Positions 1 through 8,848 of a stretch of 56,057 nucleotides of DNA are shown piece by piece. The notes under the pieces are model-generated. The model made no database searches. It was not told where the DNA came from and was given only the letters and a program-made list of their open reading frames with translations. The translations under genes and the position numbers were made by a program. The number at the start of each line of letters is the position of its first letter. The first letter of the stretch is position 1. This stretch comes from Vicinamibacteria bacterium (GTDB lineage Bacteria > Acidobacteriota > Vicinamibacteria > Vicinamibacterales > UBA8438), in NCBI GenBank assembly GCA_022820825.1, contig JAJEEU010000061.1, forward strand, positions 1-56,057, in the 5' to 3' direction.

Positions 1-1640
1 TGAAATGGCAGAACGAGGCGTACCGCCACGGCGCGGACTGGACGAACATCCTGACCATTTTCGGATTCCCGCTCCAGGCCCAGTTCGGGTCGCGGCCGCC
101 TGAAACCAACGAGCTGACGAACGTCGGCCTGTACGCGCAGGACCAGTGGACGCTCGACCGGTTGACCATCAACATGGGGCTGCGGTTCGACTACTTCAAC
201 GGTCACTATCCGGACCAGATGTCCGCGGCCGGCGAGCGCCACCACTCGCCGTGGGGGCCCGAGTCGATCTTCGTTCCAGGTGCGACAGCGGCGAGCTGGA
301 AGGACCTGCAGCCGCGGCTCGGCGTGGTATACGACCTGCGCGGCGACGGCCGCACGGCGCTCAAGGCGTCCGCCTCGCGGTTCGGGAGCCGCGACGCGAT
401 CGCCCTGGCGGGCGAGCTCAACCCCATAGCGAACAACACGACGATGTCACGGCTCTGGTTCGACGGCGCGCCCGCCCACTTCGTCGTGCCGCTGCCGTTC
501 CAGATGCCTGCATGCATCCCCTCGGCCGCGGATCCGACCGGCAGCAGTTGCATAGCCGGAGACGGCATCCCGCAGGGCGATCCGCTCAACCCGTTTCCCA
601 ACGGCGAGTTGCTCGGCCCGCCCGACAACCCGTCGTTCGGCGCGCACACTCCCAGCAACTTCTTCGATCCCGACTGGGCCTTCGGTTGGGGCAAGAAGAA
701 GGGCAACTGGGAGTACTCGGGCAGCATCCAGCACGAGCTGCTCGACAACGTGTCGCTCGACTTCGGCTACTTCCGGCGCGTCTACTTCAACTTCGGCGCC
801 TGGGACAACCGCAACATCGGCCCTGACGACTTCGTGGAGTACAGCGTCATGGTGCCCCAGGATTCGCGCCTGCCCGGCGGCGGCGGCGATTCGCTGACGG
901 TAGTCGACCTGTCACCCGAGGCGGCCCTGCGGCCCCAGAACAACTGGCTGGGCAGTACGGACGAGTACGGCGGCGAGTACGAGATGTGGCACGGCATCGA
1001 CCTCAGCGTGAGCGCCCGACTCGAAGACGTGCTGCTGCAGGGCGGTCTGGCCACCGGCCGGCGGATCACGGACTACTGCGACTTCCAGCAGAGCCAGCCG
1101 GAGGTGCTCTATGGCGACTTCTCGGTCCGTGACGCGTCGCGCGTGGGCCGCGGCACCACGGGTCAGCTCGCGGGCATCGCCGGCAGCCGCGGCACGTTGT
1201 TGCCCAAGGAGTTCTGCCGCGCCGAGGACGCCTGGCTGACGAACCTGTCGCTGTCGGGCTCGTACACGTTCCCGTACGACATCGATGTCTCGGCCGCGTT
1301 CTTCTCGCGGCCGGGTCCGCGGCGTGAAGCGATCTACCAGGTGCCGCTTACCGAGGCGGCGGCGGCGCTGGGCCGCAGGCCGACGCTCGATCGCGTCGCG
1401 CTCAACGTGCTGCCGCCGGGGACGGAGTTCGGTGACCGGCTGAGCCAGCTCGACCTGCGGATTGCCAAGGTGTTCGACTTCGGCGTCGGCGGGAACGTGC
1501 GCGCGAGCTTCGACGTCTTCAACCTGCTGAACGAGAATGCCGTCTCGCGCGAGCAACAGGCGTTGGGTCCGGCGTACCTGATGCCGATCGGCCTGCAGCC
1601 GGGCCGCCTGATCAAGCTCAGCTTCCAGTACAACTTCTGA
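1..1640 (+). CDS. TonB-dependent receptor, C-terminal part (5' truncated by window edge)
   Basis: The reading frame is open from base 3, so the true start lies upstream of the window. About 545 residues are visible and represent the end of the outer-membrane beta-barrel of a SusC/CarboxypepD_reg-like TonB receptor. Supporting marks are the barrel strand LYAQDQWTLDRLTINMGLRF, the FDVFNLLNENAVS turn typical of the last strands, and a C-terminal end in FQYNF with a terminal aromatic residue, as the BAM machinery prefers. The plug and N-terminal domains are outside the window. It should import a bulky substrate using TonB energy; the substrate cannot be read from sequence. It is convergent with the tctB end of the operon that follows, with a strong hairpin between them. 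Confidence 0.9.
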   Translation, partial: KWQNEAYRHGADWTNILTIFGFPLQAQFGSRPPETNELTNVGLYAQDQWTLDRLTINMGLRFDYFNGHYPDQMSAAGERHHSPWGPESIFVPGATAASWKDLQPRLGVVYDLRGDGRTALKASASRFGSRDAIALAGELNPIANNTTMSRLWFDGAPAHFVVPLPFQMPACIPSAADPTGSSCIAGDGIPQGDPLNPFPNGELLGPPDNPSFGAHTPSNFFDPDWAFGWGKKKGNWEYSGSIQHELLDNVSLDFGYFRRVYFNFGAWDNRNIGPDDFVEYSVMVPQDSRLPGGGGDSLTVVDLSPEAALRPQNNWLGSTDEYGGEYEMWHGIDLSVSARLEDVLLQGGLATGRRITDYCDFQQSQPEVLYGDFSVRDASRVGRGTTGQLAGIAGSRGTLLPKEFCRAEDAWLTNLSLSGSYTFPYDIDVSAAFFSRPGPRREAIYQVPLTEAAAALGRRPTLDRVALNVLPPGTEFGDRLSQLDLRIAKVFDFGVGGNVRASFDVFNLLNENAVSREQQALGPAYLMPIGLQPGRLIKLSFQYNF

Positions 1641-1658
1641 TTCGGACGTAAACCTGCG

Positions 1659-1693
1659 GGCGCGCGTGGGGCCACACCGGCCCCGCGCGCGCC
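1659..1693. terminator. Bidirectional hairpin terminator candidate
   Basis: A 15-bp stem (one T.G wobble) with the 5-base loop ACACC lies in the 64-bp gap between the convergent receptor and tctB genes. There is no clear T-run on either side, so it is a GC-rich hairpin rather than a textbook intrinsic terminator. Its position between two gene ends makes termination the most likely role. Confidence 0.55.
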
Positions 1694-1704
1694 GCACACC
1701 CCAC

Positions 1705-2187
1705 CTAGAACGGCAGCGCTGTTTCCAGCGGGCCGGCCGGCAAGGCCAGGCCGAGGCCGCGCGCGAAAGCCACGTACACGACAATCGACAGCAGCACGGC
1801 CGCCGCGGCGTCGCGGAGCGGGCGGTGGGCGCCGAACGCCCGCGCTACCAGCCAGAACAGCAGGCTTGCGGCCAGGATGAACCCGGCGCGGCCGGCGAGC
1901 AGCAGGAAGAGCGCGCCGGCCAGCGCGAGGATCCCCAGCGGTTTCCACAGCAGTGGTGCGGACGTCGGGACGGCGGATTCCGACCGGCGGCGCAGCGCGG
2001 GCACGAGCAGCGCGCCGCCGAGCAGCAGCAGCCCCAGCGCCACGCCGTACGGCATCGTGCGCGGCCCGATCCGGTCGTAGCCGAAGCCGGCGCCGATCGC
2101 CAGCGCTCCGCCGGCGAGCGCGAGACCCAGGACGACGGCGGCGCTGCCCAGGACCGTGTCCGCGCTGCGGTTCAGACGGATCGTCAT
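1705..2187 (-). CDS. tctB: Tripartite tricarboxylate transporter small membrane subunit TctB
   Basis: A 160-residue, very hydrophobic protein with four predicted membrane helices, the usual size and layout of TctB. In the known TTT systems TctB is the small membrane partner of the large permease TctA and works with the periplasmic binding protein TctC. The ATG at 2187 overlaps the tctC stop (ATGA), indicating translational coupling; a longer in-frame opening upstream lies inside tctC and is ignored. This is the last gene of the operon. No TctA (about 500 residues, 12 helices) follows: the next gene is a convergent receptor. Either TctA is elsewhere or this transporter is incomplete. Confidence 0.85.
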   Translation of the reverse strand: MTIRLNRSADTVLGSAAVVLGLALAGGALAIGAGFGYDRIGPRTMPYGVALGLLLLGGALLVPALRRRSESAVPTSAPLLWKPLGILALAGALFLLLAGRAGFILAASLLFWLVARAFGAHRPLRDAAAAVLLSIVVYVAFARGLGLALPAGPLETALPF

Positions 2188-3161
2188 TGGAGCAATCCGA
2201 TCGAGTCGAGCACGGCCGCGGCGCGTGTGCGCTCTGCTTCCAGGAACGCATCGAAGGCGGCGCCCGAGAGGTACAGGTCGATCCAGTCGTTCCGCGCCAG
2301 CGTCGCCTGCCACGTCGGGGACTGCCGCAGCGCGTCGACACGGGCGGTCAGCGCCGCACGGCGGTCCGCCGCCAGGTCCGGCGGCCCGACGACGCCGCGC
2401 CAATTCGTCAGCGTGAGGTCAACGCCCTGCTCCCGGAAGGTGGGGTAGGGACGTCCGGGCAGGCGCTCGGCGCTGGAGACGGCCAGCGCGCGGAGGCGGC
2501 CGGCTTCGACGAACGGCGCCAGCTCGCTCACGCCGTTGATGCCGGCGGCCACCTGTCCGCCCAGAATGGAGGCGATGGATTCGCCGCCGCCGGAATGCGG
2601 CACGTAGTTGACGGCAGTCGGATCCAGTCCGACACGCGTGGCCAGCAGACCCGCCAGCATGTGGTCGGTCCCGCCGGCCGAGCCGCCCGCGATGGCGAGC
2701 GCGCCCGGATTGCGCTTCCAGGCGTCGATGAAGCCGGCCAGATCGCCGTACGGCGATTCGGCGGGGACTACCAGCAGCTCGTAGTCGCCCGTCAGGCGGG
2801 CGATCGGCGTGGTCTGCTCCAGCGTCACGGCCGAGCGGTTGGTCAGCACCGCGCCGACCATGATGAGGCCGGTCACGAGCAGGGCGTCGCCGCGGCCGGG
2901 TCCGGCGTTGACGAACTGCGCCAGACCGATGGTGCCGCCCGCGCCGGCGACGTTCACGACGCGCACGCTGCCGGCCGCTTCATCGTCCTGCAGCGCTGCC
3001 TGCATGGCGCGCGCCGTCTGGTCCCAGCCGCCGCCCGGAGACGCCGGCGCCAGGATTGTGAGCACGTCCGGCGCGGCGCCGGGCGCCCCGCCGCAGGCGA
3101 CGGTTCCGCAGAGCAGGAGGATCCCCGCCAGTCGCGGGAAGCGCCGCTGATGCGAGAGCAT
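2184..3161 (-). CDS. tctC: Tripartite tricarboxylate transporter substrate-binding lipoprotein TctC
   Basis: A 325-residue binding protein of the Bug/TctC family. It starts with a lipoprotein signal ending in TVAC, followed by the family opening ILAPASPGGGWDQTARAMQ that forms the carboxylate-binding loop, then GAGGTIGLAQF and GGSAGGTDHMLAG. Family members bind citrate, tricarballylate or other carboxylates in the periplasm. I chose ATG 3161 because GGGAGG sits five bases upstream; the in-frame ATG at 3176 has no comparable site. It lies 19 bp after tcuB and overlaps tctB by 4 bp. With tcuA/tcuB upstream, a tricarboxylate such as tricarballylate is the best guess for its ligand. Confidence 0.9.
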   Translation of the reverse strand: MLSHQRRFPRLAGILLLCGTVACGGAPGAAPDVLTILAPASPGGGWDQTARAMQAALQDDEAAGSVRVVNVAGAGGTIGLAQFVNAGPGRGDALLVTGLIMVGAVLTNRSAVTLEQTTPIARLTGDYELLVVPAESPYGDLAGFIDAWKRNPGALAIAGGSAGGTDHMLAGLLATRVGLDPTAVNYVPHSGGGESIASILGGQVAAGINGVSELAPFVEAGRLRALAVSSAERLPGRPYPTFREQGVDLTLTNWRGVVGPPDLAADRRAALTARVDALRQSPTWQATLARNDWIDLYLSGAAFDAFLEAERTRAAAVLDSIGLLQ

Positions 3162-3180
3162 GCTGTCCTCCCGCATCCTG

Positions 3181-4278
3181 TCAGGCGCCCATCCGGTAGC
3201 GCAGCAGCGCCAGGAAGCGGTACAGGCCGTGCACGAACTTCCCGTACGGCAGCAGCAGGAACAGTCCGGCGACGGCTCCCAGGTGAATGCCCAGCAGCGG
3301 ACCCATGGCGCCGGTGGCGCCCCAGGCGCGCAGCAGGAGGCCGCTCAGGCTGGTCTCGAAGAGCAGCACGAGCAACACGATATCCATGCCGAGCTGCGCC
3401 TGGTCGTGCCGTTCCGCCGGCCTGCGCAGCTTCAGCCACAGCAGACCGGCCGGCCCGACCAGCAGGCCCGCGCCGCCGAGCGAGCCGAGCAGCGCGGGGA
3501 CGCTCAGCAGCGGATACGGCGCCGGCCACCCCAGCACGTTGTGGTAGAAGGCGGCCACCGATGTGGCGGCGAAGCAGAGCAGGAAGCCGTAGAACGTGCA
3601 GTGGTGCCAGCGCCGCCGCCAGTGCGGTTCGCCGGGATCGTCGCCGTCACCCAGGTGGGGTAGCAGCAGAGCCTCGCGGACGGCTTCCGGCGGCGCGCCG
3701 GCCGGAGCACCGCCGGCCGGCAGGGCGGCCAGGTCCCGCCAGCACCGCAGCAGGCCCACCGCCAGCGCCACCGCGGCATACGCGCCCACCGCGCCGAACA
3801 GGGCGACCATCGCGTTATGCGGCATGATCTGGTAGAAGCCGCCGGCCGCGTCGGAGTGCCGCGCGAGGAAGACATCGGGACCGGTCAGCAGGCCCAGCAC
3901 CACAGCGAAGAGCAGCGGCGCAGCGGCCGCGCCGAGCAGCAGCGCGAGACCGCTCCGCGCAAACAGGGCGCTCGCCCGCGCCGGCCAGGCGTAGCGCCGG
4001 TAGGACGCCCGGCGGATCGCGGCCAGCGTTCGCGGCACGTCGACCCCGAACGGGTGCGGCGGCGCATACTGGCAGGCGTCCAGGCACGCGCCGCAGTCGT
4101 GGCACAGGTTCGCCAGGTAACGGAGGTCGGCTTCCGCGAAGTCGAGGCGGCGCTCGATGGCTGGAAAGACGGGGCAGAGTCCTTCGCAGTAGCGGCAGGC
4201 GTTGCAGATGCGCGCCGCGTGCCGCCCCGCCTGGAAGAGCCGCGGCGGCAGCGGCGTCCCGGCCTCAGTTGCGGACAT
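3181..4278 (-). CDS. tcuB: TcuB-like tricarballylate utilisation protein: 2x[4Fe-4S], heme membrane domain
   Basis: A 365-residue protein. Two ferredoxin clusters are visible: C25/C28/C31/C35 (CNACRYCEGLC) and C59/C62/C65/C69 (CHDCGACLDAC), followed by about six membrane helices with histidines suited to heme b. This matches TcuB/CitB, which reoxidises the FADH2 of TcuA and passes electrons to the quinone pool. The ATG at 4278 lies inside the end of tcuA, a 14-bp overlap, consistent with coupled synthesis of the two partners. Longer in-frame openings upstream are within tcuA and lack signals. Role is known for the family; the exact substrate here is inferred. Confidence 0.9.
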   Translation of the reverse strand: MSATEAGTPLPPRLFQAGRHAARICNACRYCEGLCPVFPAIERRLDFAEADLRYLANLCHDCGACLDACQYAPPHPFGVDVPRTLAAIRRASYRRYAWPARASALFARSGLALLLGAAAAPLLFAVVLGLLTGPDVFLARHSDAAGGFYQIMPHNAMVALFGAVGAYAAVALAVGLLRCWRDLAALPAGGAPAGAPPEAVREALLLPHLGDGDDPGEPHWRRRWHHCTFYGFLLCFAATSVAAFYHNVLGWPAPYPLLSVPALLGSLGGAGLLVGPAGLLWLKLRRPAERHDQAQLGMDIVLLVLLFETSLSGLLLRAWGATGAMGPLLGIHLGAVAGLFLLLPYGKFVHGLYRFLALLRYRMGA

Positions 4279-5659
4279 GCCGGGCCGCCTCCTCCCCGGC
4301 CTTGCGGCCGAACACCGTGCCGATGGCCATGCCGAGTCCGGCCAGGTAGCCCTGGCCCAGGATGTTGCCGGCCATGATCTCGCCCGCCGCGAACACGTTC
4401 GCCGCCGGACGTCCGTCCTGCCAGATGACGCGCGCCCGCTCGTCGACCTGCACGCCGAGGTAGGTGAACGTGATGCCTGGCCGCAGCGGATAGGCGTAGA
4501 AGGGCGCGCGGTCGATGCGCCGCGCCCAATGGCTCTTGGGCGGCGTGAGTCCGGCCGTGGCGCAGTCGTCGAGCGTCGCGGCGTCGAACGTGCCCGGGCG
4601 CACGGCCGCGTTGTAGGCCATGACGGTGCGCTCGAGCGCGGCCGGCTCCAGGCCCAGCGGGGCGGCGAGGCGGCGGATGGACGGCGCCTCGACCGGGGGC
4701 AGCATCGGCGGGATGAACCGTCCGAGCGCGCGCGCGTCGAAGATGACGAACGCCGTCTGGTCCGGCTGCCGGGCCACGAGCCGTCCCCACACGGCGTAGC
4801 GTTTCGGCCAGAGGTCTTCTCCCTCGTCGTGGAAGCGCTCGCCGCGGGCATTCACCACGATGCCCAGCGGGATGCAGTCCACGCGCGTCACGATGCCGCC
4901 GTCGAAGCGCGGCGCGCGGGCATCTATCGCCACGGCGTGGCACTGCGTCGGATCGCCCGTGGTGGCGGCGCCGCCGTCCATCAGCGCGCGCAGCACGCGG
5001 CCCGTGTCGTACGGCGTGCCCCGGATCAGGAAATTGTCGGCGCTTGCGCCCCAGGCGTGCCTGAGCCACTCGCGGTTCGCCTGGAAGCCGCCGGCCGCCG
5101 CGACAAATGTACGCGCCGGGACGAGCTCCGCGTGGCCGTTGCGCGCCACCACGGCGCCCTCGAACCGGCCGTTCTCGATCCGCAGATCGCGCACCTCGGC
5201 GTCGTACACGACATCCACGCCCAGGCGGGCGGCCGCGCGGTAGTAGGCGTTGATGAGGGCCTTGCCGCCGCCCAGGAAGAACGCGTTGGTATGCGCCAGG
5301 TGCAGCGCGCCGCCGATTGACGGCTGGAAGCGCACGCCGTGGGCGGCCATCCACTTGCGGCACTCGGCGGTCCCGGCAATCACCATGCGCGCCAGCGCCT
5401 CGTTTGTCCGCCCACCGGTGACGTCCTGCAGGTCGTCCCAGTACTCATCCGCGGGATAGGTGCCCGTAAGGGGGTCCGACGGGCCGTCGTGCATGCAGCG
5501 CAGGTTGCGGGTATGCCGGCTGTTGCCGCCGCGGAAGTGCCGGGGGGCGGATTCGAGGAGCAGTACGCTGGCGCCGGCGGCGCGCGCCGTGAGCGCGGCG
5601 CAGAGGGCCGCATTGCCGCCGCCCGCGACGAGAACGTCGTACGTGCGGCCGGGGTCCAT
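4265..5659 (-). CDS. tcuA: FAD-dependent tricarballylate dehydrogenase TcuA-like
   Basis: A 464-residue flavoprotein of the fumarate reductase/succinate dehydrogenase flavoprotein family. The dinucleotide-binding segment VLVAGGGNAALCAALTARAA starts near residue 9; the C-terminal FAD segment is NVFAAGEIMAGNILGQGYLA. In Salmonella, TcuA oxidises tricarballylate to cis-aconitate and TcuB reoxidises its flavin. It is first in a tcuA-tcuB-tctC-tctB operon, so uptake and oxidation of one carboxylate are encoded together. No good ribosome site precedes ATG 5659. It is divergent from the ModA-like gene across 46 bp, which hold a palindrome. Other members of the flavoprotein family (3-ketosteroid dehydrogenase, fumarate reductase) are less likely given the TcuB partner. 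Confidence 0.87.
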   Translation of the reverse strand: MDPGRTYDVLVAGGGNAALCAALTARAAGASVLLLESAPRHFRGGNSRHTRNLRCMHDGPSDPLTGTYPADEYWDDLQDVTGGRTNEALARMVIAGTAECRKWMAAHGVRFQPSIGGALHLAHTNAFFLGGGKALINAYYRAAARLGVDVVYDAEVRDLRIENGRFEGAVVARNGHAELVPARTFVAAAGGFQANREWLRHAWGASADNFLIRGTPYDTGRVLRALMDGGAATTGDPTQCHAVAIDARAPRFDGGIVTRVDCIPLGIVVNARGERFHDEGEDLWPKRYAVWGRLVARQPDQTAFVIFDARALGRFIPPMLPPVEAPSIRRLAAPLGLEPAALERTVMAYNAAVRPGTFDAATLDDCATAGLTPPKSHWARRIDRAPFYAYPLRPGITFTYLGVQVDERARVIWQDGRPAANVFAAGEIMAGNILGQGYLAGLGMAIGTVFGRKAGEEAARHVRN

Positions 5660-5666
5660 CGGGGGT

Positions 5667-5677
5667 TGATACTATCA
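5667..5677. promoter_or_regulatory. Palindrome in the tcuA / ModA-like divergent promoter gap
   Basis: TGATACTATCA is a perfect inverted repeat with a central C, in the only 46 bp between two divergent starts. On the minus strand it also offers a TAGTAT -10-like box. It could be an operator shared by the tcu operon and the plus-strand gene. No regulator gene is adjacent. Confidence 0.3.
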
Positions 5678-5705
5678 GGTGCCAGGGCTACCGCCGGGGT
5701 AGTGA

Positions 5706-6551
5706 ATGATGCAGCGACGATGGCAGATCTGCGCGTGGGTCGTGCTGGCCGTGGTCGGCGCGGCGTGCGGTGCGCCGTCCGGCGGCCCGCCGCCCGCGAG
5801 CGGGGCGGACGCTCCGCCGGAGCTGCGCGTCGTGACGTCCGGCGGTCTCGCCGCGGCGTACGACGTGCTCGCGCCGCGCTTTCAGGACGCGACGGGCATC
5901 ACGCTCGTCACCGCCTACGGCGCGTCCGGCGGAGGAGCGTCCGATTCGATCCCTGTCAGGCTGGAGCGCGGCGAGCGCTTCGACGTGCTCAGCATGTCGC
6001 AGGCCGGACTGCTGGCAATGATCGACCGCGGTGTGGTCCGGGCCGATACGCGCGTCGACCTGGCCACATCCTCGATCGGCATGGCGGTGCGCGAGGGCGC
6101 CGCCATGCCGGACATCAGCACGCCCGAGGCGTTCGCGCGGGCCCTGCTGGATGCCGAGTCGATCGGCTATTCGGCGAGCGTCAGCGGGACATACATCTCG
6201 ACCGATCTGTTTCCGCGGCTCGGCCTCGCCGAGCAGCTCGCGCCCAAGAGCCGGCGCATCCTGAGCGAGCGGGTGGCGGCCGTCGTCGCGCGCGGGGAGG
6301 TGGAGATAGGGTTTCAGCAGGTGAGCGAGATCCTGTCGATCGAGGGCGCCGCTTACGCCGGTCCCATCCCGGACGAGTACCAGCTCGTCACGACGTTCTC
6401 GGCCGGCATGACGGCCGAGGCCCGGAATCGGGCGGGCGCGCAGCGGCTGCTCGACTTCCTGTCATCCGCCGCAGCGGCCCCGACGATCGCCGAGAGCGGA
6501 CTCCAACCGTTAGCCCTTGCCGGCGGTTCGGGGGGCAGGCCGGAATTGTAA
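5706..6551 (+). CDS. ModA-like extracellular solute-binding lipoprotein
   Basis: A 281-residue protein with a lipobox ending in GAAC, then a type 2 periplasmic-binding fold of the molybdate/sulfate binding class (LRVVTSGGLAAAYDVLAPRF, VTAYGASGGG, FDVLSMSQ, GEVEIGFQQVSEIL). Such proteins bind an oxyanion or small ligand and deliver it to an ABC permease. No permease or ATPase gene is adjacent, so it may serve a distant transporter or act as a sensor. Two ATGs lie in tandem (5706, 5709). Its stop overlaps the next start (TAATG), coupling it to an SDR gene, an unusual partner for a ModA. Confidence 0.75.
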   Translation: MMQRRWQICAWVVLAVVGAACGAPSGGPPPASGADAPPELRVVTSGGLAAAYDVLAPRFQDATGITLVTAYGASGGGASDSIPVRLERGERFDVLSMSQAGLLAMIDRGVVRADTRVDLATSSIGMAVREGAAMPDISTPEAFARALLDAESIGYSASVSGTYISTDLFPRLGLAEQLAPKSRRILSERVAAVVARGEVEIGFQQVSEILSIEGAAYAGPIPDEYQLVTTFSAGMTAEARNRAGAQRLLDFLSSAAAAPTIAESGLQPLALAGGSGGRPEL

Positions 6552-7453
6552 TGGCGGTGAAATGGAGTGCGAGCGACATCGGAGACCAGTCGGGCCGCGT
6601 CGCCATCGTGACCGGCGCCAACCGCGGCATCGGACTGCCCACCGCCGGGGAGTTGAGCCGCCACGGCGCCCGTGTCGTCATGGCCTGCCGCAGCGTCGAG
6701 AGGGCGCGGGCCGCCGCCAGCCGCATCGACAGTGGCGTTCGGGCCGGCAGCGTTGTGGTGATGGAGCTCGATCTGGCGGACCTCGCCTCCGTCCGCGGAT
6801 TCGCGGAGCAATTCCGGCAGCGCTTCGATCGGCTGGACCTGCTCATCAACAATGCAGGGGTCATGTTGCCGCCGCTCTCCAGGACCGCCGACGGTTTCGA
6901 GGTGCAGTTCGGCACCAACCACCTCGGCCACTTCGCGCTGACCGCCCGGCTGCTGGACCTGCTCGAGCGGACGGCCGGCTCGCGCGTGGTGACGGTTGCC
7001 AGCACGGGCCACCGCTTCGCCGCGATCGATTTCGACGACCTGCACTGGCGGGCGCGCCGGTATCAACCCATCCGGGCGTACTTCGAGAGCAAGCTCGCCA
7101 ATCTGCTGTTTACCTTCGAGCTGCAGCGCCGCTTCGACCAGGCCGGGGTGCAGGCGCTGGCGCTTGCCGCGCATCCGGGCTGGACGGGCACCGATCTGCT
7201 GCGCTTCAGCCGCGTGTTGCAGTGGCTGAGCGGCTTCCTGGCCATGCCGCCGCTGCAGGGCGCGCTGCCGACGCTGTACGCCGCCACGGCCCCGGACGTG
7301 CAGCCGGGCGGCTACTACGGTCCGGACGGTTTCGCACAGATACGCGGGTACCCGGCGCAGGTCCGCGCTTCGAAGGCGTCGCGCGACACCTCGGTGGCGG
7401 TCCGCTTGTGGGCAGTTTCGGAGGAGCTCGTCAACCTGCAGCTCGCGCCCTGA
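6551..7453 (+). CDS. Short-chain dehydrogenase/reductase, retinol-dehydrogenase-like
   Basis: A 300-residue classical SDR. The cofactor motif TGANRGIG is at residues 21-28, NNAG at 100-103, and the catalytic set is S151, Y177 and K181 (YFESK). The SKLANLLF segment after the active site is typical of the retinol dehydrogenase/WW-domain oxidoreductase subgroup. It is cytosolic, likely NADP(H)-dependent from the ACRS motif after strand 2, and oxidises or reduces an alcohol/ketone that cannot be identified. The start ATG overlaps the preceding stop (TAATG). Confidence 0.88.
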   Translation: MAVKWSASDIGDQSGRVAIVTGANRGIGLPTAGELSRHGARVVMACRSVERARAAASRIDSGVRAGSVVVMELDLADLASVRGFAEQFRQRFDRLDLLINNAGVMLPPLSRTADGFEVQFGTNHLGHFALTARLLDLLERTAGSRVVTVASTGHRFAAIDFDDLHWRARRYQPIRAYFESKLANLLFTFELQRRFDQAGVQALALAAHPGWTGTDLLRFSRVLQWLSGFLAMPPLQGALPTLYAATAPDVQPGGYYGPDGFAQIRGYPAQVRASKASRDTSVAVRLWAVSEELVNLQLAP

Positions 7454-7481
7454 GGCGACCGGCTGCGAAGGAGAACGACCA

Positions 7482-8822
7482 ATGCTGATTCATCGTCGGA
7501 GCTTTCTGGCCGGTCTTGGCGGGGCGGCGGCGGCAACGGGACTGCAGGGCGCACCGGCTGCTGCCGCGCGGGCTGCGCGGGTGCCGGGTTTCGAGCCGGC
7601 GGCGTTCGCCGCGCTGGCGAATGCGGACGGTGAATTCATGCACACGGCGCGCGAATGGAACGCCCGCGTGCGCATGGAGATCGGGGAAGCGGCATTCGAC
7701 GCCGTCATCCGTGACGGGAAGCTGCGCGAGCTGGCGCCGGCGGCCGCGGCCCGCGAGCCCGATGTCCGCATTCGCGGGCCACTTGCCCACTGGACGGCCC
7801 CCTCGGGAGCCGACCGCGCCACCGTGACCGGGATCGACAACGGCCGGGTGGCGATCGAAGGTGACGAAGTCGGTCACGTCTGGCCGTACCAGCGCGCCAT
7901 CATGCGGCTCGTCGGGCTCGTGAGAGAAACGTTGACCGGCGAGGCGCCCCACGGCGCGGTGGCCGACGTCGATCGCGAGGTCGACAGCGCGGTCGGCCGC
8001 TACCGGTACGTGCGCATCCAGGGCGTCCAGTACCGCGTGTACTACGAGGAGGCGGGACAGGGCATTCCGCTGGTCCTGCAGCATACCGCCGGGTCGGACG
8101 GCCGGCAGTGGCGGCATCTGCTCGAGGACCGCGAGCTGCAACGGCACTTCCGGATGATTGCGTACGACCTGCCGTACCACGGCAAGTCGCTCCCGCCGAC
8201 AGGCGTGGACTGGTGGGCGCGGGAATACCGGCTGACGACGGAGCTGGTGATGGACTCGGTGGTGGCGATCTGCCATGCGCTCGAGCTGGAGCGTCCCGTC
8301 TACATGGGATGCTCGGTCGGCGGCTACCTGGCGCCGGACCTGGCGCTGTACCGGCCGGACGAGTTCCGCGCCGTCATCGGCGTCAACTCGGGACCCGGCG
8401 ACGGGCGGGGCGGGCCGGCGCCGAGCCTCGGTCTTGCGCGCCAGACCAACTCGTATCTCGGGGCGCGGATGTACTCGATCACGTCGTCGACGGCGCCGGA
8501 GCCGTACCGCCGCGAGACCGGCTGGGTCTACAGCCAGGGCGGACCCGACGTATTCGCCGGCGACCTCTACTACTACAGCGTCGACCACGACCTCACCGGC
8601 GGGAAGGCAAAGGGGATCGACACGTCGAAGATCGGCGTGCACTTCCTCACCGGCGAGTTCGACCCGACCGTAGCCGGTCCCGCCGGAACCGAGGCGCTGG
8701 TGGCGGACATTCCCGGCTGCACCTACGACGTCATCAAGGGCGGGTCGCACTTCGTGATGTGCGACAACTACCCGCTCTTCAGGCAGTACCTGGTCCCGGT
8801 GCTCGACCGGATCCGCGGTTGA
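7482..8822 (+). CDS. Tat-exported alpha/beta hydrolase with N-terminal extension
   Basis: A 446-residue protein opening with a twin-arginine signal (RRSFLAGLGG, residues 5-14). Residues about 30-170 form an SCP2/sterol-carrier-like or unknown region; the alpha/beta-hydrolase domain follows (VYYEEAGQGIPLVLQHTAGS, then YDLPYHGKS). The nucleophile elbow is GCSVGG with S278, and the likely catalytic histidine is H423 (KGGSHFV). Folded export through Tat suggests a periplasmic esterase or C-C hydrolase. An AAGGAGAA ribosome site precedes ATG 7482. It follows the SDR by 28 bp and is followed by a GNAT gene, so the three may form one transcript. Substrate unknown. Confidence 0.85.
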   Translation: MLIHRRSFLAGLGGAAAATGLQGAPAAAARAARVPGFEPAAFAALANADGEFMHTAREWNARVRMEIGEAAFDAVIRDGKLRELAPAAAAREPDVRIRGPLAHWTAPSGADRATVTGIDNGRVAIEGDEVGHVWPYQRAIMRLVGLVRETLTGEAPHGAVADVDREVDSAVGRYRYVRIQGVQYRVYYEEAGQGIPLVLQHTAGSDGRQWRHLLEDRELQRHFRMIAYDLPYHGKSLPPTGVDWWAREYRLTTELVMDSVVAICHALELERPVYMGCSVGGYLAPDLALYRPDEFRAVIGVNSGPGDGRGGPAPSLGLARQTNSYLGARMYSITSSTAPEPYRRETGWVYSQGGPDVFAGDLYYYSVDHDLTGGKAKGIDTSKIGVHFLTGEFDPTVAGPAGTEALVADIPGCTYDVIKGGSHFVMCDNYPLFRQYLVPVLDRIRG

Positions 8823-8848
8823 CGGACCATGCGGGGAGCCCATCGGCG

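Noticed and set aside
1953-3827. Long plus-strand open frames opposite tctB, tctC and tcuB
   Set aside because: They are rich in Arg/Ala/Gly and lack any domain; they arise from high GC on the strand opposite real genes.
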